From the NCBI GenBank assembly GCA_902362435.1, contig CABIWW010000007.1:84872-148871 (forward strand): a stretch of 64,000 nucleotides of DNA, given 5' to 3'. The notes under the pieces were generated by a model. The model had not been told where the DNA came from and searched no databases. It saw only the letters and a list, made by a program, of their open reading frames with translations. Below are positions 1 through 6,841 of the stretch, one piece after another; within the stretch, counting starts at the first letter, position 1; each line of letters opens with the position of its first letter. The stretch is from Eubacteriaceae bacterium. Lineage in GTDB: Bacteria; Bacillota; Clostridia; Peptostreptococcales; Anaerovoracaceae. Position numbers and translations under genes: made by a program.

Positions 1-420
1 TTCGCCCAGCATGCCGCCGAGCACAGCGCTGTACGCTTTGTGGTAGTAATCGAAATACTTCATGTCTTTTGTGAGCGCAGCGACGGAACGCCCGCCCTTT
101 ATATCGGACACGAAGCTGTCCATGTCGGCAGCTTTGTATCCTGCAAAATCTCCTCCGTACCTGGCGCCGAGATATGCAAGGACATCTGTCCAGTCTACGT
201 GCACGGGTTCGTCATACGTTTCGATATCGATGTCCATGGCCTTTTTCAGCACGTCGTAAGGAATGTTGAATTCGACCCACCTGATGGGTTTTTCTGCGTC
301 TGATGACGGCTTGCCGGTGATAGCCGGGATATCGGCCGCGATCAGCGAGAATGCGACAGACAGAGCTGTGCAGAGTATAGTCAGGCCGGCCGCCAGGACT
401 CTGCCTCTTTTCTTTTCCAT
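1..420 (-). CDS. Secreted protein, N-terminal part only (possibly an M23-type wall peptidase)
   Basis: The first 140 residues of a leftward gene are visible; the rest lies beyond the window. The ATG at 420 follows a strong AGGAGG site at 7 nt. The N-terminus (MEKKRGR, then a hydrophobic stretch to about residue 27) is a signal peptide or membrane anchor. The following part is acidic and aromatic, with motifs WVEFNIPYDVLKKAMDIDI, YLGARYGGDF, LTKDMKYF and AYSAVLGGMLG. I recall this pattern from the region ahead of M23 metallopeptidase domains in clostridial wall hydrolases, but no catalytic domain can be seen here, so the function is a guess. It diverges from mtaB across a 108 bp gap. Confidence 0.6.
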   Translation of the reverse strand, partial: MEKKRGRVLAAGLTILCTALSVAFSLIAADIPAITGKPSSDAEKPIRWVEFNIPYDVLKKAMDIDIETYDEPVHVDWTDVLAYLGARYGGDFAGYKAADMDSFVSDIKGGRSVAALTKDMKYFDYYHKAYSAVLGGMLGE

Positions 421-487
421 GAAAGACCTCCTGTGTGTTTTAATTAAAAATATGAAGACTTCCGCTGTTTTATGAATGCCGCGGGTG

Positions 488-496
488 TGCTATAAT
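488..496 (+). promoter_or_regulatory. Extended -10 promoter for mtaB
   Basis: TGcTATAAT lies 32 bp before the mtaB start codon. No good -35 is seen at 17 bp, which is acceptable for an extended -10 element. Confidence 0.6.
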
Positions 497-528
497 TACC
501 TGTAATACGATCAGCGGGAGGACAGACG

Positions 529-1971
529 ATGAAAGTTGCATTCCACACATTAGGATGTAAGGTTAACCAGTACGAAACAGAGGCGATCTCGGAGAAATTC
601 AGGGAAAAGGGCTATCAGGTTGTGGACGAGAGGGAGTTCGCCGATGTATATATCATAAATACATGCACGGTCACATCGGTGGCCGACAAGAAGTCGAGAC
701 AGTACATAAGAAAAATGAAAAAGCTCAATCCCGACAGCGTGGTCGCGGTGACTGGCTGCTATGCACAGATCAAGCCGGACGAAGTGTCGGCTGTAGAGGG
801 TGTCGATATAGTGGCGGGCACCAATGAAAAGAGCCGCCTGACTGAATATGTCGAGGAATTCATGCAGGAGGGGCAGCGCCAGATCCATATCAAAGGCTAT
901 GAGGAACTGGACGCCTACGATGACATGGGAACGATCACGAACACGGAGAACAGGACGAGAGCGTATATCAAGATACAGGAGGGATGCAACAGGTTCTGTA
1001 CCTACTGCGTCATCCCGTATGCGCGCGGCAGAGTGAGGAGCAGACCGCTCGGCGATATCGTGAGCGAAGCGAAGCAGCTCGTGGACGCCGGGTATAAGGA
1101 GATAGTCCTGACGGGCATAAACACTGCGCTTTACGATATGGAAAGCGACACGCGTGCTCGCGCAGGAAACGGTGCGGATGTCGGATGTGCAGCTGACGAG
1201 CATGTGGATGCAGCTGCAGGTCATGCCGGCGGTCCGGATGACGGGAACTCGAATGCTGACAGGCAGGAGACCGGGCAGCTGTACGGCGTCGAGAAGATAA
1301 TCGCGGTGCTCGATGAGATGCCGGGTGATTTCAGGATCAGACTGAGCTCGCTGGAGCCTGCAGTAGTGAATGCGGACTATGTGAAAAGACTGCTGAAATA
1401 CCGCAGGCTGTGCCATCACCTGCATCTTTCGGCGCAGAGCGGCAGCGACAGCGTGCTCCGCGACATGAACAGGCCGTACGATCGCGAAGAGTACATGGAG
1501 ATCGTGGATGTGCTGAGGTCGTTCGATCCGCTGTACGGACTGTCGACAGATATAATCGTGGGATTCCCCGGGGAAAAGGAGAAGGACTTCGAGGAAAGCT
1601 GCAGCCTCGTGCGGGAGTGCGCTTTCTGTAAAACGCATATATTCAAATACTCCAAAAGGCCGTTCACGAAAGCGGCGGAGATGAAGGGCCATGTCGCACC
1701 GCAGGTGAAAAACAGGCGAAGTGAGACGCTCCATCAGGCAGGAAAGGAAGCCTCACTGCAGTTCTTTGCAGCAAACAGCGGCAGCGAAGCGGTAGTGCTG
1801 GCGGAAGAGATCTACGAGGAGAAAAAACTGATAACCGGGTACACAGGAAACTATATAAAAGCGTATATAAAATATGAAGATCTGCAGGACGCCGAACGCA
1901 TGCTCAACACCTTCGTGAAGGTACGGCTGCAGGAAGCATTCGAAGACGGCATGACGGCGGAGCTGGTGTGA
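529..1971 (+). CDS. mtaB: tRNA N6-threonylcarbamoyladenosine(37) methylthiotransferase MtaB
   Basis: Radical SAM enzyme of the MiaB/RimO group that adds a methylthio group to t6A37 in tRNAs reading ANN codons. The N-terminal domain opens with TLGCKVNQYE and has the three Fe-S cysteines C10, C46 and C77. The radical SAM cluster is C153-x3-C157-x2-C160 in EGCNRFCTYC. A C-terminal TRAM-like end is present. GGGAGG precedes the ATG. It is odd in carrying a hydrophilic, Ala/Gly/Asp-rich insertion of about 45 residues (about 205-250), between the conserved TGINTALY and VEKIIAVLDEMP blocks, where most MtaB proteins have only a few residues. The frame stays open and both flanks are intact, so this is an insertion rather than a frameshift. 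Monocistronic, ending at a bidirectional terminator. Confidence 0.93.
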   Translation: MKVAFHTLGCKVNQYETEAISEKFREKGYQVVDEREFADVYIINTCTVTSVADKKSRQYIRKMKKLNPDSVVAVTGCYAQIKPDEVSAVEGVDIVAGTNEKSRLTEYVEEFMQEGQRQIHIKGYEELDAYDDMGTITNTENRTRAYIKIQEGCNRFCTYCVIPYARGRVRSRPLGDIVSEAKQLVDAGYKEIVLTGINTALYDMESDTRARAGNGADVGCAADEHVDAAAGHAGGPDDGNSNADRQETGQLYGVEKIIAVLDEMPGDFRIRLSSLEPAVVNADYVKRLLKYRRLCHHLHLSAQSGSDSVLRDMNRPYDREEYMEIVDVLRSFDPLYGLSTDIIVGFPGEKEKDFEESCSLVRECAFCKTHIFKYSKRPFTKAAEMKGHVAPQVKNRRSETLHQAGKEASLQFFAANSGSEAVVLAEEIYEEKKLITGYTGNYIKAYIKYEDLQDAERMLNTFVKVRLQEAFEDGMTAELV

Positions 1972-2048
1972 CGGGCGAAGTCGGAACGTGACGGTTTTTT
2001 GAAAAAGCGACGGCCGATGAAACGGCAGCGGGGATATAGAATGCAAGA

Positions 2049-2123
2049 AAAAATACACCATGGCGATGGGTGTGCTCAATGTCTGATTGACAGCGGGCAT
2101 GCCGGATCGGATGGTGTATTTTT
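2049..2123. terminator. Bidirectional terminator between convergent mtaB and amidohydrolase
   Basis: AAAAATACACCA at 2049-2060 pairs perfectly with TGGTGTATTTTT at 2112-2123. A nested hairpin, TCAAT/ATTGA, sits at 2076-2090. A- and T-tracts at the two ends allow termination in both directions. Confidence 0.75.
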
Positions 2124-2139
2124 GTGGGTAGATGGATTC

Positions 2140-3426
2140 CTACAGGAACTTGTCCAGCTCTGCTTCCACCTGTTTTCTTTTTTTGATTTTCGGATGATCG
2201 ATGATGCTGCCTCTTGCCACGATCATCTCGAGATCCCGCAGAGCGCGAAGGTCTTCCAGCGGGTTCCCGGCGGTGACGATCATATCTGCGGCTTTTCCTT
2301 TCTCGATGGATCCGGTGATATCCCCGATACCGGCGAGCTCAGCGCTTCGGCTGGTCGCGGTATATATGGCGAAAGAGTTGGAGACGCCGACGTATCTGTG
2401 GAAGTAGTAAAGCTCGCGCCAGAAGTCGTATTGAGTGATCCATGGACAGCCGACGTCATTGCCGAGAACGACAGGGATATCGTTTTCAAGAGCTGCTTTC
2501 GCGCAGTCAACGATACCTTCGAAAACGACGTTGCCGTTGTACTGCTCCACTTCGCTCGCGTTGCTGACGGAACGGTCGAACAGAGCGTACGGCAGGGCCG
2601 GCGAGATCGTAGTGCAGAGGAACGCTCCGCGCTCTTTGAAAAGCCTTATCATATCGTCATCGAGCTCAGCGCCGTGCTCGATGGAGTCTACTCCGTTTTC
2701 CAGTGCGGCACGGACGCCTTCAGGAGATTCGACGTGTGCAGCGACAAGATAGCCGTCTGCATGTGCCTGACTGCATACCTCGCGAATCATTTCCGGCGGC
2801 ATCTTCATTTCACCGGGAACACCTTTTTCTTTAGCATCCAGCACTCCGCCGGTGATCATGAGCTTGATGAGATCGACTTTTTCTTCCTTTGATTTCTCAA
2901 GCTGCCTGAGCGCATCCGGAATACTTGCCGCAGCGACGGCGACGGATCCTGCCATGTGTCCTCCGGGAACGGATATCCCCTGATTGGCGGCGAGGATGCG
3001 GGGACCGGTCTTGGCGCCTGATTCGATCTCGTCGCGCAGACGTGTATCGAAATCGGCGAGTCCTCCGACTGTTCGTATAGTCGTGACGCCGCCCATAAGC
3101 TCGTCCTTTGCAAAACCTGCTACCATTTTATAGGCGATCGCCCTGGTGAGAGAGGTGCTCATGATATTTTTAACCAGCTTCTCGTTATCGCGCTGCTTTT
3201 TCTGAGGCTTTCCGTTGCCTGCGAGATGTACGTGCATGTTGATCAGCCCGGGAAGTATGTAACGCCCGTGAAGGTCGATGACATCGTAGCCGCTGAGATC
3301 GAGATCTGCCGTATCAGGTACGATATCAGCGATAATGCCGTCATGCACCAGGATGCAGAGCCCTTTCTGTATTTTCATATCTCTGGTCCCGTCCAGAATA
3401 AGTCCGTTTCTAAATGCGTGATCCAT
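2140..3426 (-). CDS. Metal-dependent amidohydrolase, prolidase/imidazolonepropionase-like
   Basis: Amidohydrolase-superfamily enzyme of 428 residues with a TIM-barrel hydrolase fold. The metal-site residues can be read: H65-x-H67 in NMHVHLAG, a candidate carboxylated lysine K188 in DLIKLMITGG, H231 in AAHVES, H251 in SIEHGAE and D324 in LGNDVG. This subset resembles the Xaa-Pro dipeptidase/imidazolonepropionase-related group, so a dipeptide or cyclic amide is a likely substrate, but the sequence does not identify it. GGAG precedes the ATG at 3426. It is a single gene read leftwards, converging with mtaB on the shared terminator. Confidence 0.85.
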   Translation of the reverse strand: MDHAFRNGLILDGTRDMKIQKGLCILVHDGIIADIVPDTADLDLSGYDVIDLHGRYILPGLINMHVHLAGNGKPQKKQRDNEKLVKNIMSTSLTRAIAYKMVAGFAKDELMGGVTTIRTVGGLADFDTRLRDEIESGAKTGPRILAANQGISVPGGHMAGSVAVAAASIPDALRQLEKSKEEKVDLIKLMITGGVLDAKEKGVPGEMKMPPEMIREVCSQAHADGYLVAAHVESPEGVRAALENGVDSIEHGAELDDDMIRLFKERGAFLCTTISPALPYALFDRSVSNASEVEQYNGNVVFEGIVDCAKAALENDIPVVLGNDVGCPWITQYDFWRELYYFHRYVGVSNSFAIYTATSRSAELAGIGDITGSIEKGKAADMIVTAGNPLEDLRALRDLEMIVARGSIIDHPKIKKRKQVEAELDKFL

Positions 3427-3467
3427 AATAATTCTCCGATCCTTTTTCCTTGGATTTGCTTGTTTTA

Positions 3468-3497
3468 ACTATACACCAGATCGCAGAGCGTTTGCAA
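3468..3497 (-). promoter_or_regulatory. Promoter for the amidohydrolase gene
   Basis: On the minus strand, TTGCAA (3497-3492), an 18 bp spacer and TATAGT (3473-3468) stand about 40 bp before the start codon. Confidence 0.55.
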
Positions 3498-3919
3498 GAT
3501 TTAGTGCCGTGCGTCATCTGTTACGGTGAGGATTGTCGGACACGTCAGCTACAGCGAAACCTGCGCTCTGACGGCATACGGCTTTTATGCAAAGTTTATG
3601 CACGTGTGCTTGAGTCTGAGCGATCAGTTCGGAAATCGCAAATGTATATAAATCATGCTTGAGAGGAGTGTTTTGATACAGTGCATTGTATTTTTTGTGT
3701 CTGTTTTCAGTGGATTTCGTAAATGGGTTTCTGTCGGCTTTCAGCAGGTTTTGCAAAGGCTGCAGCTGAGCTGAAACCTGCAGGGATTTTAGTGAATTGC
3801 ATGCATAATTATTAGCTAAATACTTGCGAATATGCATAAATATTCATATATAAATTTTTCCAAATTTGAGATGTTACGAAACATCCCAAAAAGCGCGGAT
3901 TTCATATATTTGACAGTTA

Positions 3920-3949
3920 TTGGAAATAACGACCTGCGGGTTTTATAAT
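3920..3949 (+). promoter_or_regulatory. Candidate promoter for the XRE regulator gene
   Basis: TTGGAA (3920-3925), an 18 bp spacer and TATAAT (3944-3949) would give a 5' leader of about 140 nt. A TTGACA at 3910-3915 is nearby, but its 28 bp spacing to this -10 is too long. Confidence 0.5.
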
Positions 3950-4030
3950 AGAAAATCGCATCTTTCGGTATTCCGGGCGGAGTTTTATCAGGCTTTTGCA
4001 GATCCGGCGGTATCGCATGCATATCAGATA

Positions 4031-4047
4031 AGCAACAGCGTGTTGCT
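4031..4047. promoter_or_regulatory. Perfect inverted repeat, possible operator or leader hairpin
   Basis: AGCAACA-gcg-TGTTGCT, 7 bp arms, lies 50 bp before the XRE regulator start. It could be an autoregulatory operator or an RNA hairpin in the leader. Confidence 0.4.
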
Positions 4048-4096
4048 TGTCTGTGAAAAGGTTCTGTGTTAAAGTTGCATAAAGGAGGTGCTCTAT

Positions 4097-4537
4097 ATGG
4101 ATACAAAGGATATTTTATACAGCCTGAGAACGGAAAAAGGGCTTTCACAGGATGAACTGGCAGAAAAAGTTTTTGTTACAAGACAGGCGGTGTCGCGCTG
4201 GGAAAACGGTGAAACGACGCCCAATGTGGAGACTTTGAAACTGCTTTCAAGGTTCTTTGATGTTTCTATCAACACTTTGCTCGGCTCGCCGAGACAACTG
4301 GTATGCCAGTGCTGCGGCATGCCTCTTGAAGATGGTACTACCAGCAGAGAGCCGGACGGTTCTTTTAATGAGGAGTACTGCAAGTGGTGTTATACCGATG
4401 GCGAGTTCAAGTACACAAGTAAAGAGCAGCTGATCGATTTCTGTGTAGAACATATGGCAAATGAGAACTGGCCGGCAGAGCAGATCCGCGCGCATATGGA
4501 GGCGGTTGTGCCGGAGTTGAATCACTGGAAAAAATGA
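4097..4537 (+). CDS. XRE-family transcriptional regulator with C-terminal zinc ribbon
   Basis: Residues about 6-60 form a Cro/C1-type helix-turn-helix (GLSQDELAEKVFVTRQAVSRWENG, split as seen over residues 15-38). The C-terminal half has a cysteine-rich zinc-ribbon motif with C70, C72/C73 and C95-x2-C98 around CGMPLEDG and YCKWC. It is 146 residues long. I chose the ATG at 4097 because AAAGGAGG (4081-4088) sits 8 nt before it; an in-frame GTG at 4088 overlaps that site. The combined HTH and zinc ribbon suggests a DNA-binding regulator, perhaps sensing metal or redox state, but the target is unknown. It lies 35 bp before the C39-like lipoprotein gene on the same strand and may be cotranscribed with it. 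Confidence 0.85.
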   Translation: MDTKDILYSLRTEKGLSQDELAEKVFVTRQAVSRWENGETTPNVETLKLLSRFFDVSINTLLGSPRQLVCQCCGMPLEDGTTSREPDGSFNEEYCKWCYTDGEFKYTSKEQLIDFCVEHMANENWPAEQIRAHMEAVVPELNHWKK

Positions 4538-4572
4538 TCAGCAGATAGATCAGAAACTGTGGAGGCGTGCGT

Positions 4573-5331
4573 ATGAGAAAGTCATGCGGAATAAAATCAT
4601 ATGGAATATTGAAGCTCGTTTTATGGTGTACGTTAGCCGTCTGCGCCGGAGCTGCGTGCATGTCCCTGTCGTCATGCGGGACGGCAAAGGAAGAGCGTGG
4701 GCAGACCGAGCAGGCCCAGAGCCTTTATGCAGGCAAAACACAGGAAGCTGATGTCTTTATCGAGATCCCGGATCTGCGTCAGTACGGAGGCTATACCTGC
4801 GGAACGACATGTGTGCAGATGCTGATGAACTGGATCGATCCATACAACAGCGACCTGAATCTGGCGACATATGAAGAAGAACTCGGGACAAATGAGGAAG
4901 CAGGGACTCCTCCGGAAAATATAGTCGAGTATTTTGAAGAGAATGAAGTGAAGATATCTGCGAAAGAAAAGCGAACGGCAGACGATCTGATATCAGCACT
5001 TGATCGGGGACATCCTGTGCTTATGTGCATACAGGCGTGGTCTTCGTCAGAAGAAGGAGACGGATATAATACAACAGATTCCAATGATGCAGATACATAT
5101 CTGACGGAAGGACACTGGGTCATATGCGTCGGCTACCAGGATAAGAAGGGCGGATATGTATTCTACTTTAATGATCCGGCATGCGTCGGACACTGTATGA
5201 TGAGTGAAAAAGACCTGGATGAACGCTGGATCGATATGGATGCCCGGGGGAAAATTTACGACCATTATGGTATCGAGATCGAGGAAGATGTGGAAATCTA
5301 TGATCCGGATGGGATATTTTATCTTGAATAG
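4573..5331 (+). CDS. Lipoprotein with C39-like (papain-fold) cysteine peptidase domain
   Basis: A 252-residue exported protein. The N-terminus is a type II signal peptide with lipobox LSSC, so C35 would be lipidated and the protein held on the outer face of the membrane. The mature part has a C39-like triad: C76 in GGYTCGTTC, H181 in EGHWVICVGY and D201 in YFNDPA. Unlike ABC-linked bacteriocin peptidases there is no transporter domain, so it acts alone on an unknown substrate. The ATG at 4573 is preferred over an in-frame GTG at 4567, because GGAGG at 4561-4565 is 7 nt from the ATG. It follows the XRE regulator closely and ends 67 bp before a terminator. Confidence 0.8.
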   Translation: MRKSCGIKSYGILKLVLWCTLAVCAGAACMSLSSCGTAKEERGQTEQAQSLYAGKTQEADVFIEIPDLRQYGGYTCGTTCVQMLMNWIDPYNSDLNLATYEEELGTNEEAGTPPENIVEYFEENEVKISAKEKRTADDLISALDRGHPVLMCIQAWSSSEEGDGYNTTDSNDADTYLTEGHWVICVGYQDKKGGYVFYFNDPACVGHCMMSEKDLDERWIDMDARGKIYDHYGIEIEEDVEIYDPDGIFYLE

Positions 5332-5398
5332 AGCTCCTTTAACAGTGAATTAAAAAATATCGGCACGATATAATATGATATGGAATGATGGCGCTAAG

Positions 5399-5437
5399 CT
5401 GCGGCCTTTTATGCAAAGAGCCGCAGTTCTTTTTTTG
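5399..5437 (+). terminator. Rho-independent terminator after the C39-like lipoprotein
   Basis: CTGCGGC (5399-5405) and GCCGCAG (5420-5426) form a perfect 7 bp stem followed by TTCTTTTTTT. Confidence 0.85.
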
Positions 5438-5532
5438 CAAAAAAACGCAGTATACGTCTGGCTGTGAGTATTTGACAGGCATAGGTGACAGAGGGTACAA
5501 GACACTAAAATACAATTTTTTCCAAGAAACCG

Positions 5533-5561
5533 TTGACAGAAAATGTAAATGGATATATAAT
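5533..5561 (+). promoter_or_regulatory. Perfect consensus sigma-A promoter for the surface-fibre operon
   Basis: TTGACA (5533-5538), 17 bp, TATAAT (5556-5561). This is the strongest-looking promoter in the window and implies high expression, or tight control by something else. Confidence 0.85.
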
Positions 5562-5598
5562 CCAGATATAGTAAAAAATTCATTAAAATCCGGGCGCG

Positions 5599-5621
5599 GA
5601 TCCCGGAAAGCGGCCGGGATC
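5599..5621 (+). promoter_or_regulatory. GC-rich leader hairpin of the surface-fibre operon
   Basis: GATCCCGG (5599-5606) pairs with CCGGGATC (5614-5621) across a 7 nt loop. It sits in the roughly 90 nt untranslated leader, 20 bp before the ribosome-binding site and without a T-tract. It could stabilise the mRNA or serve as a regulatory target. Confidence 0.5.
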
Positions 5622-5657
5622 GAAGACCCTGGCACGGTCAAAAAGGAGGAAAAAAAG

Positions 5658-6299
5658 GTGATTGGAAAAATGGAAAACAGGAAGTCAAAGTTCAGGAAGT
5701 GCGCAGCGGCGGCACTGGCGGTGATGACGCTTGCATCAGCGGGTGCGACGCTTGCATTCTTTACAGATCGGGAGGAGAAGGTAAACACCTTTACGGTCGG
5801 AAATATCGACATACAGCTGGAAGAACCGCAATGGGATCCGGATAAAGGTAAGGATATCACTCCTGATAAAGAGGTGCCGAAGGATCCTCAGATCACTAAC
5901 ACCGGAGCCAACGATGCATACGTGTTCATGGAAGTCAGCGTGCCGAGAAGCGAGGTCAGGACAGTGAATGATGACGGCAGTCTCAGTGAGGTTCTCATGC
6001 AGGACCTGTTCACTTATGAGACGAATGAGGGATGGACTCTGATGAGAAAGCAGTCAAACGGCGACAGCACTACGTATTATTATGCATATACTGACGCGGA
6101 TAATACGATGAAGGCGCTGAAGCCGGAAGAGACTACGACTCCTGTGTTCAGCAGTGTAAAATTCATAAACATGACAGAGGGAGAGCTTGAAGGCAAAGAT
6201 ATTTCCATAAACGTCATTTCGAGAGGAATACAGACGGAAGATCTTGATCTAACGGATCCGTTAGACATATATGCAGTGATCGTAGGAGGTATGAAATAG
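5658..6299 (+). CDS. TasA/camelysin-like protein with SipW-type signal peptide
   Basis: A 213-residue secreted protein. After a short basic start it has a hydrophobic core and then TLAFFTDREEKVNTFTVGNI (about residues 32-51), the signature of SipW-dependent signal peptides. This is followed by IQLEEPQWD, as in TasA/CotN-family subunits of extracellular fibres. The mature part is beta-rich with ITNTGANDAYVFMEVSVP, typical of that fold. AAAGGAGG at 5642-5649 lies 8 nt before a GTG at 5658, which I take as the start; the ATG at 5670 is in frame but 20 nt away. First gene of a four-gene operon, so probably the major subunit. No SipW signal peptidase gene is present in the window. Confidence 0.8.
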   Translation: MIGKMENRKSKFRKCAAAALAVMTLASAGATLAFFTDREEKVNTFTVGNIDIQLEEPQWDPDKGKDITPDKEVPKDPQITNTGANDAYVFMEVSVPRSEVRTVNDDGSLSEVLMQDLFTYETNEGWTLMRKQSNGDSTTYYYAYTDADNTMKALKPEETTTPVFSSVKFINMTEGELEGKDISINVISRGIQTEDLDLTDPLDIYAVIVGGMK

Positions 6300-6320
6300 A
6301 GCGAGAGGTAAGTGGGTGAG

Positions 6321-6827
6321 ATGAAAAGCAAATACCAGCCGGGGACAGCGAGTATCGCAGTCGCACTGATGGCGGTGATCCTGCTGATATCGGCAGACGT
6401 GGCGGCGGCACTGCTGATCGCCCGTCATTCTCTGGACAATGATTTCACTGTTGGGGAGAATATCAGCTCTATCGAAGAAAAATTTGATGAGTATGATGCG
6501 TTCAAGGCAGGGGAAACGTATGAAAAAAATGTAGCAGTGCGCAATGAAGGGAGTGTCGACTGCTATGTGAGAGTATTTGCCGAGGTGGAGGATCCGATCG
6601 TTTCGGAGTCTCTGAAGATAGATTTCAATGACAGAGAATGGACTGAGAAACAGAACGACGGGTACTATTACTACAGGAAAGTTCTCAGGTCCGGAGAAGT
6701 GACGGAACCTCTGTTCACTCAGATAACTGCGGCAAAGGATATAGACAGCTTCAGGATGATATGCTACAGCGAAACGGTACAGTCGGAAGGCAGCTCTGAC
6801 GTCATTAGCGCATTCAGTGGCAGATGA
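6321..6827 (+). CDS. Small SipW-type exported protein, second in the operon
   Basis: 168 residues. The N-terminal hydrophobic segment (about 10-32) is followed by NDFTVGENISSIEEKFDEYD, a looser form of the TasA-type post-signal motif. Then comes a beta-rich domain with VAVRNEGSVDCYVRVFAEVEDP, like the ITNTG...YV block of its upstream neighbour. It probably is a minor subunit or adaptor of the same structure. The start is uncertain: ATG at 6321 or GTG at 6312, both behind a weak GAGAGG at 6303-6308. It begins 21 bp after the first gene. Confidence 0.7.
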   Translation: MKSKYQPGTASIAVALMAVILLISADVAAALLIARHSLDNDFTVGENISSIEEKFDEYDAFKAGETYEKNVAVRNEGSVDCYVRVFAEVEDPIVSESLKIDFNDREWTEKQNDGYYYYRKVLRSGEVTEPLFTQITAAKDIDSFRMICYSETVQSEGSSDVISAFSGR

Positions 6828-6841
6828 AAGAAGGTGCAGAT

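Larger units (their letters stand above)
3498..4096. other. Gene-poor intergenic stretch with several inverted repeats
   Basis: I see no convincing gene in these 600 bp: open frames lack ribosome-binding sites and protein-like composition. It holds inverted repeats GCAGGTTT (3744-3751) / AAACCTGC (3774-3781), GATGTT (3870-3875) / AACATC (3880-3885) and AGCAACA/TGTTGCT (4031-4047), and a candidate promoter for the downstream regulator. A small RNA or decayed gene cannot be excluded. Confidence 0.5.

Noticed and set aside
550-1734. Long open frame (394 codons) on the minus strand across mtaB
   Set aside because: It is antisense to a clear MtaB gene, has no ribosome-binding site and its composition (Arg/His/Leu-rich) is typical of a shadow frame.
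3910-3949. TTGACA with TATAAT before the XRE gene as a consensus promoter
   Set aside because: The spacing is 28 bp. TTGGAA at 18 bp is a better partner for the same -10.
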